Source: an uncultured Bacilli bacterium (lineage in GTDB: Bacteria > Bacillota_I > Bacilli_A > RF39 > UBA660). Taken from it: DNA of 32,357 nucleotides. The translations under genes were made by a program, and so were the position numbers. Where the stretch lies: contig CANQGH010000016.1 in NCBI GenBank assembly GCA_947601845.1, positions 1 to 32,357 of the forward strand, in the 5' to 3' direction. This document shows, in pieces, positions 32,284-32,357 of the stretch; position 1 is the stretch's first letter; every line of letters starts with the position of its first letter. Below the pieces are notes generated by a model. That model worked only from the letters and a program-made list of their open reading frames with translations, was not told the DNA's origin and searched no databases.

Positions 32284-32357
32284 CTATGTTGTAAATTTTG
32301 GGGGTTGATAGTTATAATCTTTATATAATTCAAAGAAGTCAAAAATACTATAATTGT
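32284..32357 (-). CDS. C-terminal end of a minus-strand gene, partial
   Basis: The last 24 codons of a frame that enters from the right edge read ...SIFDFFELYKDYNYQPPKFTT and stop at TAG (32284-32286). The amino-acid composition looks protein-like, and a hairpin (ACATAG...CTATGT with inner ACCA/TGGT, about 32250-32291) follows downstream on that strand. No family is assigned. It could be chance. Confidence 0.3.
   Translation of the reverse strand, partial: NYSIFDFFELYKDYNYQPPKFTT

Overview
The window is AT-rich, uses the standard code (TGG for Trp, TGA as a stop) and has strong Shine-Dalgarno sites. Gene content points to a low-GC Gram-positive of the Bacilli/gut Firmicutes type with an anaerobic lifestyle (class III ribonucleotide reductase). 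It is probably an endospore former or the descendant of one: there are two CotY/CotZ-like coat genes, and a sensor kinase behind a tandem array of Spo0A-box-like sites. No rRNA, tRNA or CRISPR array was seen.

Layout. (1) 1-8.9 kb, surface and spore functions: a DUF6273-type protein running off the left edge, the coat gene pair on the minus strand, a membrane-anchored cadherin-like beta-sandwich protein, an EIIB-like protein without its phosphocysteine, the sensor kinase, a small membrane protein, an IS91-like HUH transposase with a zinc-ribbon passenger, a DUF192 protein and a divergent class III (Flp-type) pilin. (2) 8.9-16.35 kb: a four-gene run that alternates adenylate-forming enzyme and multi-TM pseudo-histidine-kinase/receiver, twice. 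Both kinases have Gln in place of the phosphoacceptor His. Their last 588 bp are identical, which points to recent gene conversion. (3) 16.4-22.7 kb, the anaerobic RNR operon: an NrdD-like paralogue lacking the glycyl-radical end, NrdG, NrdD fused to a glutaredoxin-like domain, and a thioredoxin-reductase-like flavoprotein without the usual NADPH motif. (4) 22.7-24.0 kb, a mosaic: a DinJ/YafQ-type toxin-antitoxin pair, 11-bp-phased repeats, a duplicated nusA-operon promoter block fused to a duplicated trxB 3' end, and a terminator. (5) 24.0-25.2 kb: a LamG-like surface protein whose promoter spacer contains 11 consecutive G, a classic design for phase variation. (6) 25.2-30.8 kb: the nusA operon (short rimP, nusA, rnpM/ylxR, a dCMP deaminase in the usual ylxQ position, infB, rbfA and an unknown gene) behind a promoter followed at once by an intrinsic-terminator hairpin. 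(7) 31.1 kb to the end: a conserved hypothetical, a 17-bp-stem hairpin and the C-terminal end of a minus-strand gene.

The strongest candidates for something undescribed are the tandem adenylate-forming-enzyme/pseudokinase pairs, the poly-G promoter switch, the self-contained redoxin-NrdD plus flavoprotein module with its radical-less NrdD paralogue, and the Spo0A-box array in front of the kinase.
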